Positions 5,835 through 11,480 of a stretch of DNA of 11,480 bases are shown here, piece by piece. Location of the stretch: positions 1 through 11,480 of the forward strand of contig CAYREE010000073.1 in NCBI GenBank assembly GCA_964423225.1, given 5' to 3'. The notes beneath the pieces are model-generated. The model did no database searches and was not told the DNA's origin. It saw nothing but the letters and a program-made list of their open reading frames with translations. Positions within the stretch are counted from its first letter, which is position 1, and every line of letters starts with the position of its first letter. The DNA comes from CAYREE01 sp964423225. GTDB taxonomy: Archaea > Altiarchaeota > Altiarchaeia > IMC4 > SCGC-AAA252-I15. The position numbers were made by a program, and so were the translations under genes.

Positions 5835-7022
5835 ATGGCTATAATCGTTGTTTCATCCTGGATTCCACGATCATACACCCATATTTATGAGATAGGTGAG
5901 AAACTCGAAGGAATTGACCTACCCATAAAAGATATTAGGATAGACGACAGCCTCTACTTCACGATAACAACGAAAAAAGGCCGTGAAGTAAAAGTTGAGC
6001 AGACACCATATGGTTTATTCTCGTTCATTACCGAAGAAAAGGGAGAGGTAAGTGCTGAAACCATCTCCGGATATAAGGATGAGGTTAGACATTTGCTTAT
6101 CGAAGATGTCTTTAAAGCCATACAACATGTTACATACCAGCAGATTAAGGATGGTATCCTACCATTATCATTTCATGCTTCTGTTTTTAATGGTGAATGT
6201 CGTCCTGAGGGACTAACATGTATCGAAGAATCAGACTTAAAGGTATTCTACAATAACCGGGGATTATATAGTGCTGACAGCGACATTTATGTTTGCGGTA
6301 AATCAGAGGGGAATCTAACAACCGTTACAGGTTATTTCTCCTATATCGTGTTAACGAGCAGTTATATGAATTTCATGGTCGAAGAAATGTCAAGGATATA
6401 CAAGGAGGTGATGGAGGTCGAGGAGACTATAGGTACGGCGGAATTCGATGCGATTAAAAATGTGATGGTCTCGATAGGAACGATTAGAAAAGACTGCTCT
6501 GAAAGATATGGAAAGCTAATACAGGCAACAGCGAATATCGCACATACGCTAGAAGCATATAGTTCAGAAGAACTATCATCGAAACAGGAAAAACTATCTG
6601 ACATGCTCAAGATTAAAAAAGGATTTAATCGACTGGAAAAAGACACGAAGTATCTAATGCCGTTATGGAATGACGTCTTAATCAAAAATCTGGAAAACCT
6701 CGACTTCATGGTAGAGGCAAGATTTGAACTGCAACAATCCCTTGAGACAAGGAAGGAAGAGAAAGAAATGAAACTGCTTCAAGGCATATTCTTGATCGGT
6801 GTGATAGCATCCATATTCACGCTAGGAGCGATGCCAGGAGCAACCATAACATTATATGATACTAGTGGGAATACTATAGCAACAGGAGACCTAATATCAT
6901 TTAAGATAAGCGACTTCATATCATTTGGACTATCCGCAGTAGCAGTATCACTGATATTATTCTTCCTATTCAACTACATGTATATGAAGGCGATTCGAAA
7001 GACTGAGGAAATCAAGCTTTAA
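5835..7022 (+). CDS. Unknown protein with helical domain and C-terminal two-helix membrane hairpin
   Basis: I do not recognise this 395-residue protein. Residues 1-165 are mixed alpha/beta with four cysteines (C122, C129, C154 and none obvious as a metal site beyond these). Residues 175-312 are long charged helices likely to form coiled coil. Two membrane helices close the chain, at about 313-334 and 361-384, with a short loop between them and a basic tail. This domain order (soluble alpha/beta, long helices, C-terminal TM pair, lysine-rich end) resembles CorA-type Mg2+ channels, but the Gly-Met-Asn selectivity motif is absent; GAMPG stands at the end of the first helix. Relation to CorA is therefore only topological. 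AAGGAT lies about 12 bases before the ATG. The gene ends convergently with the voltage-sensor gene, the two stop codons sharing TTAA at 7019-7022. Confidence 0.7.
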   Translation: MAIIVVSSWIPRSYTHIYEIGEKLEGIDLPIKDIRIDDSLYFTITTKKGREVKVEQTPYGLFSFITEEKGEVSAETISGYKDEVRHLLIEDVFKAIQHVTYQQIKDGILPLSFHASVFNGECRPEGLTCIEESDLKVFYNNRGLYSADSDIYVCGKSEGNLTTVTGYFSYIVLTSSYMNFMVEEMSRIYKEVMEVEETIGTAEFDAIKNVMVSIGTIRKDCSERYGKLIQATANIAHTLEAYSSEELSSKQEKLSDMLKIKKGFNRLEKDTKYLMPLWNDVLIKNLENLDFMVEARFELQQSLETRKEEKEMKLLQGIFLIGVIASIFTLGAMPGATITLYDTSGNTIATGDLISFKISDFISFGLSAVAVSLILFFLFNYMYMKAIRKTEEIKL

Positions 7023-7522
7023 TCCTCATGTTTCTCATTTGAAACACCGTGTTTGACATGCCTTCCATGAGCATATCCAGAAACTCCTTTATGACCTTTC
7101 TCAACAGCTTTGACTAGTCCTTCACTTGCATGTGCCGCATGCTCACCTGCACTAGCCAGCTTTTCAGTTGCTTTTAACACTTTCGTAGTCTTTGTTGCCT
7201 TTGATAACCGTGCTAACCTTGCAAAACGTCCGATACGAAATACTCTGAAGAAGGGTATTATTGCGATTATGTCAAGCCAGCTTTGCCTGAAGAACACTTT
7301 TATGCTTACTGCATGGTCTCTATAGACCTTGAATTTCCAGATAATGTCTATTACAAAAAGGCAGATGGCAACAAAATCAATGGTATGTAAGAGCCCCTCA
7401 GTCTCATGAGATACATGGACTAGCAATTCTATTGAAACAGATAATATACTCACTAATGCCGCAAGTACTATCAATGGCTCCCAATAAGACGGAAAATGAT
7501 CCTCGTAATGATCTTCAGACAT
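7019..7522 (-). CDS. Voltage-sensor-domain protein without a pore domain
   Basis: This 167-residue protein contains a complete S1-S4 voltage-sensor module: S1 at about 15-36, S2 at 44-66 with D59, S3 at 79-92 with D84 (SWLDIIAIIPFF), and S4 starting at 93. S4 carries basic residues at every third position: R93, R96, R99, R102, R105, K108, K111 and K114, the classic gating-charge ladder. No S5-pore-S6 follows. Instead there is a soluble, Ala/His/Lys-rich, probably helical tail (about 118-167). Isolated voltage sensors are known as proton channels (Hv1), as sensors of linked enzymes, and in archaeal proteins annotated simply as ion transporters. Which applies here is unknown; the tail has no enzyme signature. 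The ATG at 7522 has no Shine-Dalgarno and is preceded by AT-rich TATA-like sequence. L40e lies 82 bases upstream on the same strand. Confidence 0.85.
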   Translation of the reverse strand: MSEDHYEDHFPSYWEPLIVLAALVSILSVSIELLVHVSHETEGLLHTIDFVAICLFVIDIIWKFKVYRDHAVSIKVFFRQSWLDIIAIIPFFRVFRIGRFARLARLSKATKTTKVLKATEKLASAGEHAAHASEGLVKAVEKGHKGVSGYAHGRHVKHGVSNEKHED

Positions 7523-7604
7523 ATAATATAATTAATAGTTAGGATTAATAGGCGTTTGATAACAAAAAGATGATTTAGGATAATTGAATCAATGGGGCAG
7601 TCTT

Positions 7605-7763
7605 TTATGCTCCGCCACCAACAGCCTTCTTCTTGCTCTTACGCCTGATCGTGTATACTTTACCGCATTTACGGCACTTAGTGGCTTTTACCGGATTTTT
7701 TGCGGTGCAGTCCATGCAGACTCCCTTGAAAATCCTGGCCTCAGCCTCTTTGAATCTAGCCAT
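7605..7763 (-). CDS. rpl40e: Ribosomal protein L40e (eL40)
   Basis: On minus, a 52-residue protein begins MARFKEAEARIFKGVCMDC and continues TAKNPVKATKCRKCGKVYTI before a basic Lys/Gly tail. The two CxxC pairs (C16, C19, C30, C33) form the zinc ribbon of eL40, and length is typical for archaea. It is a large-subunit ribosomal protein shared with eukaryotes, where it is made as a ubiquitin fusion; here it stands alone. No ribosome site precedes the ATG. On minus TTTTTATATG lies about 30 bases upstream, suggesting a nearly leaderless transcript. It is divergent from the initiator tRNA locus. Confidence 0.95.
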   Translation of the reverse strand: MARFKEAEARIFKGVCMDCTAKNPVKATKCRKCGKVYTIRRKSKKKAVGGGA

Positions 7764-7818
7764 CGTAGAGGATAATATGGGAGATATTCATATAAAAATA
7801 GCTATTTAAAGCAGAATG

Positions 7819-7828
7819 TTTATAAAAT
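7819..7828 (+). promoter_or_regulatory. TATA box of the initiator tRNA locus
   Basis: TTTATAAAAT is the only good TATA box upstream of tRNA-iMet on plus. It is centred about 33 bases before the tRNA-like fragment at 7857 but about 118 bases before the intact tRNA at 7942. The sequence 20-40 bases before the intact tRNA has no TATA box. The spacing suggests the promoter originally served a tRNA starting at 7857. Confidence 0.55.
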
Positions 7829-7853
7829 AAGACGTCTTAGATAAACCGATTCA

Positions 7854-7930
7854 TATAGCTGGGTTGAGCTACCAGGCAATCCCTTTTAGAAAAAGGTGTT
7901 GCATCCCCAAAAGGGAAGAGACAGGCTATA
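7854..7930 (+). other. Structured leader with a partial tRNA-iMet 5' copy
   Basis: Positions 7857-7876 match the first 20 bases of tRNA-iMet at 17 of 20 positions (differences at tRNA positions 4, 14 and 15), then diverge. The rest of the block is rich in pairing. TATAGCTG (7854-7861) can pair with CAGGCTATA (7922-7930) with one bulge. CCCTTTT can pair with AAAAGGG, or alternatively CCTTTT with AAAAGG around an AGA loop. No 3' half of a tRNA follows before the intact gene. It may be a tRNA remnant, a palindromic insertion, or a processed leader; the first fits the promoter spacing best. Confidence 0.45.
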
Positions 7931-7941
7931 GACGAAAAAAT

Positions 7942-8016
7942 AGCGGGGTTGAGCAGCCAGGAGTGCTCGTCGGGCTCATAACCCGAAGGTCGATGGTTCA
8001 AATCCATCCCCCGCTA
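7942..8016 (+). tRNA. Initiator tRNA-Met(CAT)
   Basis: A complete 75-base cloverleaf: acceptor AGCGGGG/CCCCGCT, D-arm GAGC/GCTC, anticodon stem TCGGG/CCCGA with loop CTCATAA, T-arm GATGG-TTCAAAT-CCATC, discriminator A. The A1:U72 pair and the three consecutive G:C pairs in the anticodon stem (29-31 with 39-41) mark it as the archaeal initiator rather than the elongator. CCA is not encoded. It has no promoter or T-run terminator of its own close by, so it is probably processed from a longer transcript that begins near 7848 and may continue into the gene at 8075. Confidence 0.95.
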
Positions 8017-8020
8017 ACGG

Positions 8021-8063
8021 CTCGCTCCGTTAACACGCGGAGCGAGTACCCCTTTCAGGGGTA
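8021..8063. repeat. Two adjacent perfect stem-loops after tRNA-iMet
   Basis: CTCGCTCCG (8021-8029) pairs perfectly with CGGAGCGAG (8038-8046) around an 8-base loop. Directly next to it TACCCCT (8047-8053) pairs with AGGGGTA (8057-8063) around a TTC triloop. The TTC triloop, short GC-rich arms and position beside a tRNA resemble the elements at 1933-1988 and 2026-2076. The block ends 11 bases before the ATG at 8075, so it could affect translation or termination there. It is not followed by a T-run. Confidence 0.7.
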
Positions 8064-8074
8064 CGCACTGCAAA

Positions 8075-8575
8075 ATGAAGAAATTTAAGGATTTTTCTGA
8101 AAAAGATAAGATTTTTCACCTCCAATTAACTTTGTTAACATTTATTACTTTTTTCATTATTGGCGAATCACTTTCAAGAGGTGGAATTTCATGGATTCTG
8201 GATAGTAGCGTACCTTTAAAACACCTTATTGCCGCATTAGTATTAATATTATATGTCTCTATCTGGTTTTTAACAATACCTTTTGTCATATACGGATTGG
8301 GTGGTCTAACTTTTTTTATAGGAGAAGAGTTTGAAAAGTATAGCCGAAGTCTGGGGTATTCAATTGGTGTCTGGATTGGAGATAAGACTGTGCTACTTCT
8401 AAATTGGTTTGATAGAAATAGCAAATATGTAGTTAGTATAATAACAATATTAGTGATTATCAGTTCAATTATTCTATTTGTTATTCTCTTGAATTATGAT
8501 TTGAAAAAAATCTTGATCGGATTAATTCCAATTCTTATTTCGATATTGCTCTCTCGGTTAATAAGAAAAAAATAG
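8075..8575 (+). CDS. Orphan multi-helix membrane protein, possible tRNA-site cargo
   Basis: This 166-residue protein is unfamiliar. A charged start (MKKFKDFSEKDK) is followed by hydrophobic segments at about 15-31, 49-80 (perhaps two helices), 117-139 and 144-162, ending in a basic RLIRKK. There are no cysteines and no recognisable catalytic motif. It lies between the intact tRNA-iMet and a 14-base repeat of that tRNA's 3' end. By eye it favours ATT and TTT codons more than the neighbours, which use more ATA, ATC and AGG, consistent with transfer. There is no convincing ribosome site; the stem-loops at 8021-8063 lie just before the start. No integrase is nearby. The frame is intact, so it is probably expressed or recently acquired. 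Function unknown. Confidence 0.6.
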   Translation: MKKFKDFSEKDKIFHLQLTLLTFITFFIIGESLSRGGISWILDSSVPLKHLIAALVLILYVSIWFLTIPFVIYGLGGLTFFIGEEFEKYSRSLGYSIGVWIGDKTVLLLNWFDRNSKYVVSIITILVIISSIILFVILLNYDLKKILIGLIPILISILLSRLIRKK

Positions 8576-8603
8576 GGATAAAATAGAATTCATTAGTCAA
8601 ATA

Positions 8604-8653
8604 GGGAGGTATCGGAACCGTAGGTTCTGATGTGTCAGACCATCCCCCGCTAA
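8604..8653 (+). pseudogene. Tail fragment of tRNA-iMet with hairpins replacing the T-loop
   Basis: Positions 8640-8653 repeat the last bases of tRNA-iMet exactly (CCATCCCCCGCTAA, as at 8004-8017): the 3' T-stem strand, 3' acceptor strand and discriminator. Just before it GGTTC (8623-8627) matches the tRNA's GGTTC, but the T-loop AAAT is replaced by TGATGTGTCAGA, which contains a self-pairing TCTGA-TGTG-TCAGA. Upstream GAACC-GTA-GGTTC forms another hairpin, and GGGAGGT (8604-8610) can pair with ACCATCCC. It reads as a decayed tRNA 3' half, or as one arm of an attachment-site duplication. Confidence 0.5.
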
Positions 8654-9189
8654 TCTTTTTCTCTCACTCTCAGAAACCTGAATAACCGTCTAAAAGAGCT
8701 GGGCATCTCAAATAATGCGATAAATCCTAGCAAGGATAGTGGTAGGGCATATGCAGGTCCAAGACACATGCGGAAAATATAGTTTATCCAGTCATCGACG
8801 CCAGCACAGTCCTTCGAAGCCTCATAGACGCACTGATCTGCTTTAATATAACAATCCTGACACTTGTTCGTAGAACAATCCATTTTGTCGTTTCCGGTAC
8901 AATCAAGGTTCTGACAAAGGTTGAACGAGCGTTTACATCCCTCGGCTTTTGGACACTCTCCCTTGTTATATGCTCTTACAACCTCGGGATAAGCTCCAGT
9001 AAGACAGGTAAAAGCCAATCCCTTATAATAAGCATAGCACCAGGAACCCATCTTTCCATCCTCATCAAAACTACAGCCAGAACAAGAGTCTTTATACGCG
9101 GCGATCGCACAACCAGCCTTTGTAGAAGCATTCACAGTAGAAATAACAAGCAGGACGAGAAAACCACATAATAATACTTTCTTCTTCAT
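8650..9189 (-). CDS. Exported cysteine-rich protein with C-terminal membrane anchor
   Basis: This 179-residue protein has a signal peptide (MKKKVLLCGFLVLLVISTVNA, about 1-21), an extracellular part with 15 cysteines (27, 36, 39, 51, 62, 79, 85, 92, 97, 105, 110, 113, 120, 128, 142), a membrane helix at about 145-162, and an Arg-rich cytoplasmic tail. An odd number of cysteines leaves one unpaired unless it bonds to a partner. I do not recognise the family; a disulfide-rich surface protein is the safe reading. A longer frame opens at 9303, but the ATG at 9189 starts a normal signal peptide and follows AAGGAAGGAGG, with the purine run unusually close to the ATG. The stop codon (TAG) lies within the tRNA-iMet 3' repeat. 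It is divergent from the transglutaminase-like gene across a 40-base gap, so the two may be co-regulated. Confidence 0.7.
   Translation of the reverse strand: MKKKVLLCGFLVLLVISTVNASTKAGCAIAAYKDSCSGCSFDEDGKMGSWCYAYYKGLAFTCLTGAYPEVVRAYNKGECPKAEGCKRSFNLCQNLDCTGNDKMDCSTNKCQDCYIKADQCVYEASKDCAGVDDWINYIFRMCLGPAYALPLSLLGFIALFEMPSSFRRLFRFLRVREKD
8654..8660 (+). terminator. T-rich terminator after the tRNA-iMet tail fragment
   Basis: TCTTTTT follows the discriminator position of the tail fragment by one base, echoing the AATC-T14 after the broken tRNA-Gly copy. It would end the plus transcript that starts near 7848. It lies inside the 3' end of the convergent gene at 8650-9189. Confidence 0.45.
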
Positions 9190-9229
9190 CCTCCTTCCTT
9201 TTATTAATATAATTACATAAAAAAATAGG
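9190..9229. promoter_or_regulatory. Short divergent promoter region for two exported-protein genes
   Basis: This 40-base AT-rich gap separates oppositely oriented ATGs. On plus TTATTAATATAATTA (9201-9215) lies 15-29 bases before the ATG at 9230, favouring a leaderless message. On minus TATTTTTTTATG lies about 30-40 bases before the ATG at 9189 and leaves room for the strong purine-rich ribosome site there. Shared control is likely but unproven. Confidence 0.45.
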
Positions 9230-10699
9230 ATGCAAAATAGAATCCTTTTTCCCTTAAAATGCTGTATAACCATCCTCATTATATCTTCACTCGCATCCGC
9301 CACACTCTACGATGACTTTAAAAAAAATGCTGTGAATAAAGTCTATTCTGACACATTCAACAGACGAGTTAAGGGTGGATTCATCCAGAGTTTCTTGACT
9401 GTACCTGGTGACGAACACTGTAAAGGATATGATAAGGCTCAGATGAGTAAGAAGAGAGCCCACCACCATATGATAAATTCACCGGCAATATTCAAAAAAT
9501 ACCATCCAGAACTAAAAGAAGGGCACAACATAGTCTACTTCTATGCATGGGAGGGAAGATGCGACTACTATACTGATAAAACACAGATAATCGTTACTGA
9601 ATACGAAGATTTAAAATATTTCACTAAACACGTAAGGCCTGGATTTGCAAACGGAGCCTTTGAAAGATTCAAGGTATCAAGCATTACAAAGGGTTCTCTT
9701 GGAAACGATATGCTAAAGGTAAAGTTCACTAATGGCCAAGGATATTATTTCATCAGATATGGACAAGTGGTTGTGATAATAACATCTGAATTAAAGAATA
9801 TTGAAAGATATGTCGAATACGTTGACGCAGCTATGACAGGAAGGGATATAAAACCAGAAGATGTAGAGGATACTGAAGACGAAGAAAAATTCTGTTACAA
9901 CAAAGAAGAAATGGAAAAATTGAAGAATAAAAACCTTATGGGACGAGCATACAATCGTATGTTAAACGTTATTGGAAGCGGAATCACTTGTCAGGAAACT
10001 GACGGTATCGAAGAAGGTAGAAAAGGACTGGACGATGTTGTAAAGACAGTGATAAAGATGAAGGCTGAGGGAATGACAGACAAAGAACTTGCTGAATACG
10101 TGGTTAGTACAGTGAAAGGACGGTTATCAACACCAAATCATTTTTTAAGGTCTCCATGGACTTGGGTACGGCATAACCTGATAAGCATGTATGATAATTT
10201 CAATGACTGGAGAGATACTAATTTTGAGGATTGCGACACAACCTCTATCTGGGCCTGGAATAATAAGATGGGACAATGCGAGGAGAATGCCTGCGTAGTC
10301 CATTACATCCTCTCTAATGCAGGTGTGGATGCACAGCTTTATGGCCAAGCACCTGGAGATCACGCATTTGTTGTAGTTAACATGGATGATAAAACATCAC
10401 TAACTGACTCTCGTAAATGGAAGGATAATGTGTTCATCGCCGACTCATGGCAAGGATACGTGTATTCTGGAAATGATGCATATGATAGCAGATTTCTTTT
10501 TAGGGGTGGAAAAGAAGGGATAAGTAAGGCCCCGGATAGGCAGACTAATCCAATGCCGTTAAAAGACCGTGGAATATATTTTGACTTAAAGCAGAAACAA
10601 TGGAAGTGTAAGCCAGGATATGTGAGGAAATATCATGCTATCCCTGGTGCCCGTGGAACTCCAAGCGACTACTGCATCAAAAAAGAAGATTCATCGTAG
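9230..10699 (+). CDS. Secreted transglutaminase-like cysteine protein
   Basis: This 489-residue protein starts with a signal peptide (MQNRILFPLKCCITILIISSLASA, about 1-24). The N-terminal half (about 25-210) is unfamiliar. Residues 210-330 are charged and helical. The C-terminal part carries a transglutaminase-like triad: Cys350 in MGQCEENACVVHYILSNAG, His378 in GDHAFVVV, and Asp405 in VFIADSWQG, with the order, spacing and surrounding pattern (GxC...A...L...AG, then H, then D) of the transglutaminase/papain-like core. Such domains cleave or form amide bonds; in archaea most are predicted exported peptidases. The protein would act outside the membrane, and further cysteines (C64, C111, C222, C254, C335, C460, C482) suggest disulfides. 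Its stop overlaps the convergent presenilin-like gene by 23 bases. Family call from motif only; no full-length match is known to me. Confidence 0.7.
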   Translation: MQNRILFPLKCCITILIISSLASATLYDDFKKNAVNKVYSDTFNRRVKGGFIQSFLTVPGDEHCKGYDKAQMSKKRAHHHMINSPAIFKKYHPELKEGHNIVYFYAWEGRCDYYTDKTQIIVTEYEDLKYFTKHVRPGFANGAFERFKVSSITKGSLGNDMLKVKFTNGQGYYFIRYGQVVVIITSELKNIERYVEYVDAAMTGRDIKPEDVEDTEDEEKFCYNKEEMEKLKNKNLMGRAYNRMLNVIGSGITCQETDGIEEGRKGLDDVVKTVIKMKAEGMTDKELAEYVVSTVKGRLSTPNHFLRSPWTWVRHNLISMYDNFNDWRDTNFEDCDTTSIWAWNNKMGQCEENACVVHYILSNAGVDAQLYGQAPGDHAFVVVNMDDKTSLTDSRKWKDNVFIADSWQGYVYSGNDAYDSRFLFRGGKEGISKAPDRQTNPMPLKDRGIYFDLKQKQWKCKPGYVRKYHAIPGARGTPSDYCIKKEDSS

Positions 10700-11480
10700 T
10701 ATAGATCAGTCCGAATCCAAATAATAATCCCACAGTTATCGGGGGTAAAGCTGGTAAGACAACCTTATCACGACCCTGGATGTAGAAGAATAACCATACT
10801 AGGCCTAATAATCCACCTATTGCTGTTGGTATCGCGTATCCGGCCCCATAGTCTCTGAATACGGACACGGTAAATGTCAGGGGCATGGCCATGTCACCGG
10901 TTCCAATACCTAGGTTTCGATCCTTCATAGGTATAAGATACATTAGGGGTATCTTGTCTTTGGATCCTTCAGCTATCGTGACCATATGTTTTGTCCCGAA
11001 TACTGCTATGAAATCATATACTGCGAGGACTACTATCAATACGAATGCTGTTGGAAATGTTGAAAGGGATGCGCCAAACCATCCGCCAATACCTGCTATT
11101 GTAAAGGTTAGGGTTATGTTTGTGATGAAGAGATTATCCTTCTTATAATACATTAAAAATAGTAGGAGTATCGCAAGTATGATACCATAATCTCCGATAA
11201 AGCTGACAAAAGCCATCATCATGCCCATGAAGAATGCGAGTCCTAGGAATAACTTGATGATCTTGCCAAGCCCATACTTCATCAAGAGTAGGAGTGCGGC
11301 AGTCATTATCAAGACATATCCGAATATCTTTAGTGAAGAGGCTATACTATCCGGATCATCTACAACAGGTTGTATTAATGGTTCTTCTCGCGCAGGAGGG
11401 TACATCAGTGGGATGAATGTAGCACCAACATGCAGTCCGATAGTAACTGTGAGAAGATAGACTGAAGCCAATAAAGCTAG
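10677..11480 (-). CDS. Presenilin/SPP-type intramembrane aspartyl protease (N-terminus cut)
   Basis: This polytopic protein has the three hallmarks of the presenilin/signal peptide peptidase family: AVYDFIAVFG with catalytic Asp153, GIGTGDMAMP with catalytic Asp193 in the GxGD motif, and PALPP (PAL at 240-242) near the C-terminus (numbering from the TTG at 11471). About nine membrane helices are visible. Archaeal homologues (PSH) cleave transmembrane helices within the membrane, possibly remnant signal peptides. The frame is open through that TTG to base 11480 with no stop, so the true start probably lies outside the window, adding part of the first helix. It overlaps the 3' end of the convergent transglutaminase-like gene by 23 bases. 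Together with SppA at 3500 it gives the window two membrane peptidases suited to signal-peptide turnover, though they are not in one operon. Confidence 0.9.
   Translation of the reverse strand, partial: LALLASVYLLTVTIGLHVGATFIPLMYPPAREEPLIQPVVDDPDSIASSLKIFGYVLIMTAALLLLMKYGLGKIIKLFLGLAFFMGMMMAFVSFIGDYGIILAILLLFLMYYKKDNLFITNITLTFTIAGIGGWFGASLSTFPTAFVLIVVLAVYDFIAVFGTKHMVTIAEGSKDKIPLMYLIPMKDRNLGIGTGDMAMPLTFTVSVFRDYGAGYAIPTAIGGLLGLVWLFFYIQGRDKVVLPALPPITVGLLFGFGLIYTTMNLLF

Noticed and set aside
7857..7930. A second complete tRNA gene
   Set aside because: Only the first 20 or so bases resemble a tRNA; no anticodon arm, T-arm or 3' acceptor strand follows before the intact tRNA-iMet.
9190..9303. Longer start at 9303 for the cysteine-rich exported protein
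   Set aside because: The extra 38 residues would overlap the divergent gene and place a second hydrophobic stretch before a normal signal peptide; the ATG at 9189 has a strong purine-rich site.

Overview
This window looks like an archaeal chromosome. The evidence is the archaeal/eukaryotic ribosomal proteins S17e and L40e, an initiator tRNA with an A1:U72 pair and three G:C pairs in its anticodon stem, tRNAs without encoded CCA, TATA-type promoters close to start codons, a presenilin-type membrane protease and an archaeal-type GlcNAc-1-phosphate transferase. I cannot assign it to a lineage from the sequence alone; a small-genome, uncultivated archaeon would fit.

Layout. Positions 1-1538 (minus) hold a lipid-linked glycan pair: a MraY/WecA-type phosphoglycosyltransferase followed one base later by a GT4 glycosyltransferase that runs off the window. 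A small two-helix membrane protein (1601-1891, plus) follows. Positions 1901-2220 hold a minus-strand tRNA-Gly(GCC), and downstream of it a broken second copy that carries two stem-loop-rich insertions and ends at a run of 14 T. ThiI (tRNA 4-thiouridine synthesis), an SppA-type membrane peptidase and S17e follow on plus. A minus-strand pair encodes a membrane-anchored OB-fold protein and a Cas4-like Fe-S/PD-(D/E)XK protein with altered catalytic residues. A 395-residue protein with a two-helix C-terminal membrane hairpin and a pore-less voltage-sensor protein converge at 7019-7022. L40e follows on minus.

Positions 7800-8660 hold the initiator tRNA-Met, flanked by partial copies of its own 5' and 3' ends, several stem-loops and an orphan membrane protein gene (8075-8575). 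Positions 8650-10699 carry two divergent exported-protein genes: a cysteine-rich membrane-anchored protein and a transglutaminase-like protein. The window ends in a presenilin/signal-peptide-peptidase homologue that is cut by the edge.

The ordinary genes fall into three themes: envelope biogenesis (glycan transfer, SppA, presenilin-like protease, exported proteins), translation (ThiI, S17e, L40e, two tRNAs) and membrane sensing or transport. The most unusual material is around the two tRNA genes. Each locus has an intact tRNA plus broken tRNA pieces, and in both the T-loop of the broken copy appears to be replaced or interrupted by palindromic sequence. This suggests a family of small palindromic elements, or a mobile element, that targets tRNA genes.
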